Source: Phycisphaerales bacterium (GTDB lineage: Bacteria; Planctomycetota; Phycisphaerae; Phycisphaerales; SM1A02). From it: a stretch of 42,587 nucleotides of DNA. The notes under the pieces were generated by a model, which made no database searches, was not told the DNA's origin, and saw only the letters and a list, made by a program, of their open reading frames with translations. The DNA lies in assembly GCA_029260575.1 (NCBI GenBank), contig JAJDDB010000013.1, forward strand, positions 1 to 42,587, written 5' to 3'. This document shows, one piece after another, positions 1 to 6,208 of the stretch; the stretch's first letter is position 1; each line of letters starts with the position of its first letter. Made by a program: the position numbers and the translations under genes.

Positions 1-382
<382 letters not shown>

Positions 383-420
383 GTCGGTCCTCCTTAGGGT
401 TGTGTGCGAATGCTGCGTAG

Positions 421-467
421 CGGGCGCCGGCGGAATCGAACCGCCGTTTTCCCAGAATCGAGCGCCC
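421..467 (-). ncRNA. tRNA-like minihelix (acceptor stem plus T arm only)
   Basis: On the minus strand GGGCGCT (467-461) can pair with GGCGCCC (428-422), a 7-bp acceptor-like stem with one G-U. Inside it is a 5-bp GGCGG/CCGCC stem closing a 7-base loop TTCGATT (445-429), the canonical T arm of a tRNA. Only 15 bases (460-446) separate the 5' strand from the T arm, so there is no room for the D and anticodon arms, and no CCA is encoded. It sits between the stop of the 482-730 gene and the ribosome-binding site of the poly-Asp gene. It could be a tRNA relic, an RNase P or RNase Z processing signal, or chance. Confidence 0.45.
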
Positions 468-481
468 AGCCTTCGGCGTTT

Positions 482-730
482 CTAGTCGTCGTCCCCAGCG
501 TTGAAAACGTGAGTGGGGTGGTGGTCAGTCAGATACTGCGCACATGCACACTCCTCGCCCTCGCCCAGGTCGTCGTGGTCGTGGTAAAGGACATAAACCT
601 CAGTTTTGTACCCGTCCCCGGCGGCGTCCGCCTCAACCTGGCCGATGTGGTCGGCCATGTGCGTTTCATCGTGGAAAAGGTCGAAACTTTCCTGAGCCCC
701 ATCGACAACTACCGCGACTTCTGCGTACAT
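482..730 (-). CDS. Small acidic hypothetical protein
   Basis: 82 aa from ATG 730, with GGGAGG seven bases upstream. The protein is strongly acidic and rich in Asp, Glu and His, with the string HDHDDLGEGEECACAQYL in its second half and a GDDD C-terminus. I do not recognise a family. The start of the chain (YAEVAVVVDGAQESFDLFHD) looks like a beta strand-turn-strand unit. It is part of the leftward cluster of small early-type genes and precedes the tRNA-like element and the poly-Asp gene. Small acidic proteins in such clusters are sometimes host-takeover or anti-defence proteins, but nothing here proves that. Confidence 0.75.
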   Translation of the reverse strand: MYAEVAVVVDGAQESFDLFHDETHMADHIGQVEADAAGDGYKTEVYVLYHDHDDLGEGEECACAQYLTDHHPTHVFNAGDDD

Positions 731-755
731 GTTTGAACCTCCCGATTCGGCGTAG

Positions 756-818
756 CTAGCGATTGAAATGGTGGGTGATGCTGGCCGCTATGTGGTCCCA
801 GCATGCGTAGAGAAACAT
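756..818 (-). CDS. Possible 20-residue peptide
   Basis: A short frame MFLYACWDHIAASITHHFNR begins at ATG 818, seven bases after the stop of the upstream gene, with a weak GGTAGGTG in front. It fills most of an otherwise empty 95-base gap in a tightly packed cluster. There is no family evidence, and it may be only a spacer or leader. Confidence 0.25.
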   Translation of the reverse strand: MFLYACWDHIAASITHHFNR

Positions 819-824
819 GAACAC

Positions 825-995
825 CTACCAAACACCCTCAGTCCGGTCGGAGCGGTCCATGTACTCCGGGCGGGTAGGGACTGTCCACCCTGCGCCACGT
901 TCTGCCCTGAGCCGCCTAACCACTGCGTCATTGCGGGCGATGCGTTCGGCGTTCGTTCGTGTGCATTTTTCGGTGTCGGTGTGGGTGATGGTCAT
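825..995 (-). CDS. Small hypothetical protein
   Basis: 56 aa starting at ATG 995, two bases after the stop of the 998-1114 gene. AGGAAGG lies about ten bases upstream. I chose this start over an upstream in-frame ATG at 1067 because the latter lies inside the preceding gene. The sequence is polar and charged (TNAERIARNDAVVRRLRAER suggests one helix) and ends in an acidic stretch. No family recognised. It is translated in the leftward early unit, probably coupled to its neighbour. Confidence 0.65.
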   Translation of the reverse strand: MTITHTDTEKCTRTNAERIARNDAVVRRLRAERGAGWTVPTRPEYMDRSDRTEGVW

Positions 996-997
996 GT

Positions 998-1114
998 CTA
1001 CGCCTTCCTGGCTGCGTCGGTGAGCTTCGTGTGGCCCTGCATGCGGGGGAGTTTCGAGCCGTACCACGTGATTTCCATGTGGCGACGGGTAAGGGGTCCC
1101 AGGTAATCTCTCAT
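998..1114 (-). CDS. First small gene of the leftward unit
   Basis: 38 aa starting at ATG 1114, with TGGAGGA nine bases upstream. The sequence is basic (MRDYLGPLTRRHMEITWYGS at the N-terminus) with no recognised domain. It is the first gene after the leftward promoter region at 1183-1252 and the long hairpin at 1138-1183, so it heads the transcript that continues through the circle join to about 38800. Confidence 0.6.
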   Translation of the reverse strand: MRDYLGPLTRRHMEITWYGSKLPRMQGHTKLTDAARKA

Positions 1115-1136
1115 GTGCTTTCCTCCAGTTTTTGTG

Positions 1137-1183
1137 GGCTAGCCTTCGGCACTACCAGTTTCTAGTAGTGCCGAAGGCTAGCC
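1137..1183. promoter_or_regulatory. 18-19 bp perfect hairpin in the leftward leader
   Basis: Bases 1138-1155 are the exact reverse complement of 1165-1182, and the outer pair 1137/1183 extends this. The loop is nine bases (CAGTTTCTA). No T-run follows on either strand, so it is not a normal intrinsic terminator. It lies between the leftward promoter and the first ribosome-binding site, so the transcript carries it in its 5' leader. It could be an attenuator, an RNA-stability or protein-binding hairpin, or a DNA operator. Confidence 0.7.
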
Positions 1184-1252
1184 TCACACTCCCCCGGTAG
1201 ATCCCCGTTATTGGGGGAGCATCCGTATGTTGGGAGAGTGTGAGACTGTCAA
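1183..1252 (-). promoter_or_regulatory. Leftward promoter with flanking inverted repeats
   Basis: On the minus strand TTGACA (1252-1247) is a perfect -35 box, followed after 17 bases by CATACG (1229-1224), a weak -10. The 9-bp sequence CTCACACTC at 1183-1191 is repeated inverted as GAGTGTGAG at 1236-1244, inside the promoter spacer. A second stem, CTCCCCC 1189-1195 with GGGGGAG 1213-1219, begins close to the expected transcription start. The arrangement fits a regulated promoter, with operators about 53 bp apart or a folded leader RNA. The regulator is not identified. Confidence 0.55.
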
Positions 1253-1635
1253 AGTTTGTGTTAACTCCCGATGCACGCTCATGTCTTGGCATGCTCTCGG
1301 TCGCAGCTATTCGATTAGGTGAGGCATCCGGCACCGTGAACTGTGCCTGTTGCGCTTCCGGCCAGGAGTGAGGATTGTTAGCCTCAATGTTGTCTCTGGG
1401 CTGGGAACCTAGGCGGCTGTTCTAGGTTCAAGGCTGTTGTCGCAGCCGATCCGCTACATCTTGCGGGTAGTTCCCGCTGTCCGTTTCGCTTATCTCTGCC
1501 TCACTTTCGGTTGGTGGTTTCTGGTGGTTCGTGTGGTGGTTCGTTGTGGTGCCTCATCAATGTGAACCTGTTGCTCCGACATGTCAAACGATTTCTTCGG
1601 TTAAACGCAGAGCTCTAGGCACATTCCTCGCCTGG

Positions 1636-1647
1636 AAAATATATTTT
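1636..1647. promoter_or_regulatory. AT-rich 12-bp palindrome
   Basis: AAAATATATTTT is perfectly palindromic and stands out in GC-rich surroundings. It is preceded by CCTCGCCTGG, which also follows the GTGACGGACAT motif at 28952. It could be a -10-like or unwinding element. Confidence 0.4.
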
Positions 1648-1773
1648 GAGTTCCCCGCCGGCGCCCTCATATCGTGGCAGGAACTAGGTGATTTCTTGCC
1701 TCGCCCGCTAGTTCCTGGTGACTAGTTGAACGTGTGACATGTGTCATGTGTCTTGTGACTCAGGCGTCCGGTG

Positions 1774-1787
1774 ACTAGTGCACTAGT
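1774..1787. repeat. 14-bp palindrome ACTAGTGCACTAGT
   Basis: A perfect palindrome. Part of it, within GGTGACTAGT, is repeated directly about 55 bp upstream. Possible protein-binding or recombination site; role unknown. Confidence 0.5.
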
Positions 1788-1794
1788 ACTGGGT

Positions 1795-1839
1795 GGCTGG
1801 TGGGGTGGTGGCTGGTGGGGTGGTGGCTGGGTGATGGGT
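1795..1839. repeat. Three 15-bp G-rich tandem repeats
   Basis: Unit GGCTGGTGGGGTGGT occurs at 1795-1809 and 1810-1824, with a degenerate third copy at 1825-1839. The plus strand has many closely spaced G-tracts and could form G-quadruplexes. Confidence 0.75.
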
Positions 1840-2830
1840 AGCCCGGATACCTGGGAATAGCACCACATCACCCGCATCCTGTTCCGATCCCCCGTTACCT
1901 GGCCGCAGCGCTCCCCGTTCTGCCCCGTATCCCGCTGCGTGTGCTGACTCCGGCCGCCTTTGACTGGCATCATGGGCTGTCCTGTTCGCGCCGAAGGCTG
2001 TTCGCTCCGAAGGCTGCGGCCCGCCTGGCTGGTGCCTGGGAGGGGTGGAGGTGGACCGCCCGTGTTCCTTGAGATCCGGGCGAGCGTGCGCACGACAGAA
2101 CAGGACATGCTGCGGGAGCTCTGACCGGGGGGTTTGAAGGGGCCGGGGCGAGGGTATGGGTGTATGCTCCCCAAAAAATGGAATAGACAGTCCGAACCGG
2201 GGCAGGCGCTTAGGGCCGCAGGCTTGAGCCCGCCGGCCTCGTGCGAGTAGGCTTGCGTCCCGCCGCTGGACGTGGAGTTAGCTCACAAGGCGCCCCATCC
2301 CTGGCCCAGCGGCGGGATCTACACTCCAGTACTAGGTTACAGGGTCCTGAGCGGGCACCATTTGACCCAGGAGCGGCGCAGGAGGGCGTGGCCGTGGGAT
2401 CGGGTGGGCAGTTTCCGCCTGGGCGAGATCAGGGGGCTTAGGCGAGAACGGGGGCCTGTGCGGGTACGGGGGCCTGTTACGTGGGGCGAGGGACGACAGA
2501 GCAGCCTCCGGCGGGTAAAGCAAAAGCCCGACATGCCTGTGCCGCCGCTGCAAGCCGCAGGCCGGGCACCGGACCGGGCCACGGGAGGCGGGCGCCGGTT
2601 GCACCGAGTGCTGCCCGAGGTACTGCCGAAGGCTCCCCGCCCGGCTGCGCCCCTAGGGATATGGCGGCTCAGGTCCCCGGTCTGCGCCCTGCGTGAAGGC
2701 GTTTGGGCGGGGAGGAGTCCCGTAGGTCGGCCTCGTTTTCGCCCAGACCCGTTTGACGGCGCATTGCGGCGCCGGCGACGTGTGATGTACGAAACCTGGC
2801 CGAATGGGCCTCGCTGGCGGGGGCCAGGGC

Positions 2831-2864
2831 AAAAGAAAAGGGCCGGAGCGTGTTGCTCCGACCC
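2831..2864 (-). terminator. Intrinsic terminator of the primase operon
   Basis: On the minus strand GGGTCGGAGC (2864-2855) pairs with GCTCCGGCCC (2849-2840) around a five-base loop, followed by TTTTCTTTT (2839-2831). It lies 29 bases after the last gene of the leftward methyltransferase/primase operon. Confidence 0.85.
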
Positions 2865-2892
2865 TGGGGCCTTGCGGCCGTTAATTAGTGTT

Positions 2893-3018
2893 CTACCACG
2901 CAGCGAGCAGTTTGAGCAGTTCCCAGGCCAGGATGAAGACCAGCGGGCCGGTGAGGATAACTGCGAGGACAAACCACCCTACGAGCGTGTTGCGGACCTC
3001 CCGCTGCCGGACGGTCAT
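2893..3018 (-). CDS. Small single-span membrane protein
   Basis: 41 aa starting at ATG 3018, which overlaps the upstream stop as ATGA. GGAGGGGG lies just upstream. After a charged N-terminus (MTVRQREVRNTL) comes one hydrophobic segment of about 22 residues (VGWFVLAVILTGPLVFILAW), then a short amphipathic end. It is the last gene before the terminator. No family recognised. Small membrane proteins in phage early operons may act in superinfection exclusion, but that is inference. Confidence 0.7.
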   Translation of the reverse strand: MTVRQREVRNTLVGWFVLAVILTGPLVFILAWELLKLLAAW

Positions 3019-3341
3019 GCCGCCCCCTCCTGCCTGCGCCTGCTGTCTGCCATGTCGGCCTCCTGCACTAGCCGTACCAGGAAGTTCCGGTATCGGGCTG
3101 CGTCCCCCAGGGTAGCATGCCGGCTGCCGTGCAGGGTGCGGAACTGGGCGACCGCCCGCTTGTGCTCGCCCCAGTCCTTCTTGTAGTCCCGGAGGTAGGC
3201 CACCCGGCGGTCGTCGCTGCACGCCTCGCAGCGAATCCTGGGCCGCCCCCGACCGACATGCTTGACCAGCGGAGCTCCACAATCGGCTTCGGCGCAGGTT
3301 CGGGTGGTTACGAGGTTACGTGGTGACAGTGGATTTTGCAT
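3015..3341 (-). CDS. Cys-rich (zinc-ribbon-like) hypothetical protein
   Basis: 108 aa starting at ATG 3341, behind AAAGGAG. The N-terminal third contains C16, C21, C38 and C41 in a CxxxxC...CxxC arrangement with basic residues between, a likely zinc-binding module. The rest is basic and helical (YLRDYKKDWGEHKRAVAQFR). This resembles small nucleic-acid-binding phage proteins. It lies directly downstream of the prim-pol/helicase gene, separated by the GTAAC-repeat region, and overlaps the small membrane gene by four bases. Confidence 0.75.
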   Translation of the reverse strand: MQNPLSPRNLVTTRTCAEADCGAPLVKHVGRGRPRIRCEACSDDRRVAYLRDYKKDWGEHKRAVAQFRTLHGSRHATLGDAARYRNFLVRLVQEADMADSRRRQEGAA

Positions 3342-3381
3342 TGTGCTGTATTCTCCTTTAACTACTCTTACTTAAAAGAGA

Positions 3382-3494
3382 GTTACTCTGTAACCTACAA
3401 GGGGCTGTGGTGTTGCCCGGCTGGGGACCACAACCCCTTGTGGTTTTTCGGTAACAGGGGGGTTCGTAACCGCATGTAACCCCGTAACCTCGCC
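3382..3494. promoter_or_regulatory. Cluster of GTAAC repeats next to an AT-rich island
   Basis: GTTAC-TCT-GTAAC forms an inverted repeat at 3382-3394, and further GTAAC copies lie near 3451, 3466, 3475 and 3485, most of them as GTAACC in the same orientation. Immediately to the left (3355-3385) is an AT-rich island in GC-rich DNA. Iterated short repeats beside an AT-rich segment and a primase/helicase gene resemble a replication origin, but they could equally be repressor sites controlling the 3015-3341 gene. Confidence 0.55.
3397..3447 (+). terminator. Long hairpin followed by T-run on the plus strand
   Basis: Bases 3397-3411 pair with 3427-3441 (14 of 15 positions), an inner CCC/GGG can extend the fold, and GGTTTTT follows. 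The orientation suits plus-strand transcription, yet no plus-strand gene is evident to the left. It may stop an unrecognised rightward RNA or act in control of the leftward operon. Confidence 0.45.
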
Positions 3495-5383
3495 TAATGA
3501 CGGCCGGGGCGGCGGTCGATCTTGAGCATGCGCCAGCCCCTCTGGGCCTTGCCTCCCACCTTCCGCACCTGTGAAACGCCTCCCAGCTTGTGGAGTGCGT
3601 TGCCCACCAACTGAGGACGGCCCTGGCCCCGGACCCCGCCGCTGACAAACTCGGCCAGGTGCGTGTAGAGGGCATCGTTGGAAACCCAGTCAGCCGGGTC
3701 CCCTGTATAGCTGAGGTGCGCCGCCACGAGGTCGGCTATGGGATCGACCACCTCGTACTGCTCCTTGATCTTTTCGTCACGCAGCCGCTCCTCGGCCCGA
3801 GTCAGGTTGGCCTCCTCCGGGTGCGCCATCCACATGTCCGTCGCCTCCCCCCAGATGAGCACGGGGTCGAGCGTCGTGTAGCCCCAATCAATGCGGGCCA
3901 GCGTGGCTACCAGGAAGCGGCGGTATCCGGTGGGGTCGCTGAGGAAGCCTCCGTCCCCCTCCGGGTTGATGGTTGCGATGAAGCTCGCCAGCGCCCGCCG
4001 CCGCACCGGGTCGTGGGCGTAGGGCAGGCGGAGCTCGATCTCCACCGCCGAGATGAAGTCCTTCAGCGCCTCCCGGTCAGCCCTGCGGGTGGTGGCCCCA
4101 AGTTCGGGCACCTCCCACACCAGCTTCTCGGCCCGCATGCGGGAGCAGTCCGTTGAGTCGGGGGTAATCCCGCCCTCGTGGTAGTACTCAGGCAGCGGCG
4201 ACGACAGCCAGCGGACCAGGTTCGACTTGCCGATGCCCTGGCCGCCCGCCAGCACCAGCACCGGATTCTGCGCCCCGGTGAAGGCCCGGCGGACGGCGCC
4301 GTAAATCCAGCGGGGGAACCAGCGGCCGAACTCGTCGGTGGGGCTTACGTAATCGACCAGCCTTGCGAGGGATGGCTGCTGGTTGGCGAGCCACTTGCTG
4401 CGGGCGTCGGTGAGGAAGTCCTGCACCGGGTGGAACGGGTTGGACTCCGCCACGATCTGGAAGGCATCCTCCGCCGCCGCCGTTTGGCACCGCTCGGTCC
4501 TGGCGTGCTGACGGATCATCGCCCGCACGCCCTCGGTCAGCGCCTCCCCCTTATATACCGCCCGCTGCGTGATGACGTTGAAGCGAGGCTCCTCCACCCT
4601 TATGGCGGTCAGCATCGCCCGTGCGATCATCAGGGCCTCGCCGGAGTCCGGTGCGCCGGGGGTCGTGTCGGCGGCCCGGACCATCGAAGTGCCGAGCGCC
4701 CGCTGCAAGTCCAGGCGGTCGTACTGCTTGCCCTGGGTGAGCGGGGCGCAAGTCTCCCCGAAGATGTGCAGGCGGCCGTCATCGTAGAGCACCGCCGTCA
4801 TACCGTTGCTGGACTTCGGGTGAACCCAGTAGGCTCCCTCCGTGCGCCAGCCGAGCGGGCCGAGCAGATCCTGCACGTCCTGGCCGGACAGCGGGTACTT
4901 GCTGGCCATGCCTGTGATCTCCTTGCGGCGGCCACCCTCGGCCAGCAGGGCCTCGGGGAACATCGGCAGATCCGGGAAGGTGTCCTCGGTCACCGCCGGG
5001 CCAAGCCACTCGTAGGCCACGTCGCCGTGGTGCAGCGACGGAGGCACGGCGCACTGCATGCCGGGGCCGGTGCGGATCTCCAGGTGCGGGCGCAGGTTGA
5101 ACTTGCCCCAGTCGCCGGCGGGGCGGCGATACCAGAAACTGCGGTGGGAGCGGTCGCCTCGGGATTGGTAGGGGGAGGCGACTGGTGCGTTCTCCAGCCA
5201 CCACGCCACCTCCTCGGCGTTGTCACAGTCGGCCACGACCAGGTTGTCGAGGCGGATGCCACGGTTGCCCTCGTGGCCGGCGAAGCGTTCGTAGAGGTCG
5301 GCGGCCGGAAGGCTGGTCCAGTTCTGCACCAGGGCGGCCTTGCCGACGAGCGCCACGGGGGGTAGGGGGTGGGTGATGGTCAT
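3494..5383 (-). CDS. DNA primase-polymerase / VirE-type helicase
   Basis: 629 aa starting at ATG 5383, with AGGAGG four bases upstream and an ATGA overlap with the methyltransferase stop. The N-terminal half looks like a prim-pol domain: VVADCDN (D52, D54) for metal binding and the downstream RSHRSFWYR and LEIRTG strings. The C-terminal half is a VirE/VapE AAA+ domain: Walker A GGQGIGKS (380-387), LVWEVPELGA as Walker B (421-430), then a KDFISA...LPYAHD...ATINPEGD...TGYRRF series typical of the family. It should prime and unwind phage DNA at replication forks, with the family A polymerase encoded at 30057 as partner. It is the second gene of a leftward operon with the methyltransferase. Confidence 0.9.
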   Translation of the reverse strand: MTITHPLPPVALVGKAALVQNWTSLPAADLYERFAGHEGNRGIRLDNLVVADCDNAEEVAWWLENAPVASPYQSRGDRSHRSFWYRRPAGDWGKFNLRPHLEIRTGPGMQCAVPPSLHHGDVAYEWLGPAVTEDTFPDLPMFPEALLAEGGRRKEITGMASKYPLSGQDVQDLLGPLGWRTEGAYWVHPKSSNGMTAVLYDDGRLHIFGETCAPLTQGKQYDRLDLQRALGTSMVRAADTTPGAPDSGEALMIARAMLTAIRVEEPRFNVITQRAVYKGEALTEGVRAMIRQHARTERCQTAAAEDAFQIVAESNPFHPVQDFLTDARSKWLANQQPSLARLVDYVSPTDEFGRWFPRWIYGAVRRAFTGAQNPVLVLAGGQGIGKSNLVRWLSSPLPEYYHEGGITPDSTDCSRMRAEKLVWEVPELGATTRRADREALKDFISAVEIELRLPYAHDPVRRRALASFIATINPEGDGGFLSDPTGYRRFLVATLARIDWGYTTLDPVLIWGEATDMWMAHPEEANLTRAEERLRDEKIKEQYEVVDPIADLVAAHLSYTGDPADWVSNDALYTHLAEFVSGGVRGQGRPQLVGNALHKLGGVSQVRKVGGKAQRGWRMLKIDRRPGRH

Positions 5384-6069
5384 GCGGCCTCCTCTGCGGT
5401 CTGAAGGTGGGCGAGGAGCTGGCGGCCGATGTGCTCGGTGTACGCAGGGGGGATTGCCGCCCTAAGTGCGTCTACCGGGCGCCGGCCGCTGGGGGGTATC
5501 CAGTCGATCCCCATTGCCCACGCCAGGAGTGCATGGTCCACTTCGCTGGCCATCATGTTGACGATGCGGCTCAAGGGGCGGGTGCCGTCAGATCGTGGGG
5601 TGGATGGGAAGCGGGGGACACCAAACGCTTTGTGGTTGCACGCCGGGCCAGCGAGCGGGACGTTGGACTCAAACAGGCGGTGGCGCTGAACTTGCAGGCC
5701 GAACATCGACCCGCAGAGCTTCACCGGATTTAGCAGTGGAGCCTCGGGCACATTCTCGATGACGTAGGGCAAACGCACTTCCCGGAGTAGCTGGCGCACC
5801 GGCTCAATAAGGCGGGGGTGGTCCTGGCGCCCACGGCTCCCGAGGTGGCGGGCATGGGTATACGCCTGGCAGGGCGGCGATGCGTGGACCGCCGCTATCG
5901 AGCGGGGGGCGGCTGCCAAGAACTCCAGGGCGTCGTCCTGGATGAACAGGTAGGGGTAGTTCGGCTGCGGGTCGATGTCCACGCCGACGACATCGAAGCC
6001 GGCCCGGTAATAACCGGCCGCCGCTCCTCCGGCGCCGCAGAACAGGTCGAGCAGGATGGGGCGGGACAT
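5380..6069 (-). CDS. Compact C5-cytosine DNA methyltransferase
   Basis: 229 aa starting at ATG 6069, behind GGAGG. AdoMet-binding motif I reads LLDLFCGAGGAAAGYYRAGF (residues 6-25), followed by VVGVDIDPQ. The catalytic loop is ASPPCQAYT with Cys67, the ENV motif is at 105-107, and QRHRLFES (128-135) matches motif VIII. At 229 aa it is far shorter than full Dcm-type enzymes and has little room for a target-recognition domain, as in other actinophage versions. Likely role: modification of phage DNA against host restriction. It is the first gene of the leftward operon, behind a GTGACGGACAT promoter-like element. Confidence 0.9.
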   Translation of the reverse strand: MSRPILLDLFCGAGGAAAGYYRAGFDVVGVDIDPQPNYPYLFIQDDALEFLAAAPRSIAAVHASPPCQAYTHARHLGSRGRQDHPRLIEPVRQLLREVRLPYVIENVPEAPLLNPVKLCGSMFGLQVQRHRLFESNVPLAGPACNHKAFGVPRFPSTPRSDGTRPLSRIVNMMASEVDHALLAWAMGIDWIPPSGRRPVDALRAAIPPAYTEHIGRQLLAHLQTAEEAA

Positions 6070-6090
6070 GGGGCCTCCAGTCGGAAAGGG

Positions 6091-6125
6091 TCACTACCCT
6101 TAGCGGAGGCGAGGATGTCCGTCAC
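6091..6125 (-). promoter_or_regulatory. GTGACGGACAT element, copy in front of the methyltransferase operon
   Basis: On the minus strand GTGACGGACAT (6125-6115) is followed by CCTCGCCT and, after 17 bases from GTGACG, by TAAGGG, a plausible -35/-10 pair for an RNA polymerase. The palindrome AAGGGT-CACT-ACCCTT (6086-6101) overlaps its downstream end. The same 19-base stretch GTGACGGACATCCTCGCCT is present at 28952. Confidence 0.6.
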
Positions 6126-6132
6126 AACCGGC

Positions 6133-6146
6133 GTAACAGCCGTTAC
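6133..6146. promoter_or_regulatory. GTAAC-N4-GTTAC inverted repeat in the divergent region
   Basis: The half-site matches the GTAAC repeats at 3382-3494. It lies between the divergent methyltransferase and integrase genes, upstream of a TATCAT -10-like string (6170-6175) for the integrase. A good candidate for an operator. Confidence 0.45.
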
Positions 6147-6208
6147 CGGGCCATATGCGTAAACGCTGCTATCATGTTCATCATGCCCGACTAAAGGAGT
6201 GTAGACTG

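Larger units (their letters stand above)
1253..2830. other. Gene-poor region with palindromes and repeats
   Basis: I find no convincing gene in this 1.6-kb stretch. Its open frames have no ribosome-binding sites and an unlikely composition. It contains a 12-bp AT palindrome (1636-1647), two copies of GGTGACTAGT (about 1717 and 1770), a 14-bp palindrome (1774-1787), a 7-bp stem-loop AACCTAG/CTAGGTT near 1408-1430, a G-rich tandem repeat (1795-1839) and several CCGAAGGCT strings (1172, 1992, 2009, 2629). Between about 2523 and 2660 one frame is Cys-rich without a start. Such a region could hold a replication origin, an attachment site or non-coding RNAs. Confidence 0.5.

Noticed and set aside
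1722-2174. 150-codon minus-strand frame
   Set aside because: Low-complexity Pro/His/Gln end comes from the G-rich tandem repeat; no ribosome-binding site and no domain.
2272-3186. 304-codon plus-strand frame
   Set aside because: Arg/Pro/Gly-rich translation, no ribosome-binding site, and it overlaps the better-supported minus genes at 2893-3341 and a terminator.
4178-5365. 395-codon plus-strand frame
   Set aside because: Antisense shadow of the prim-pol/helicase gene, whose domains are clear.
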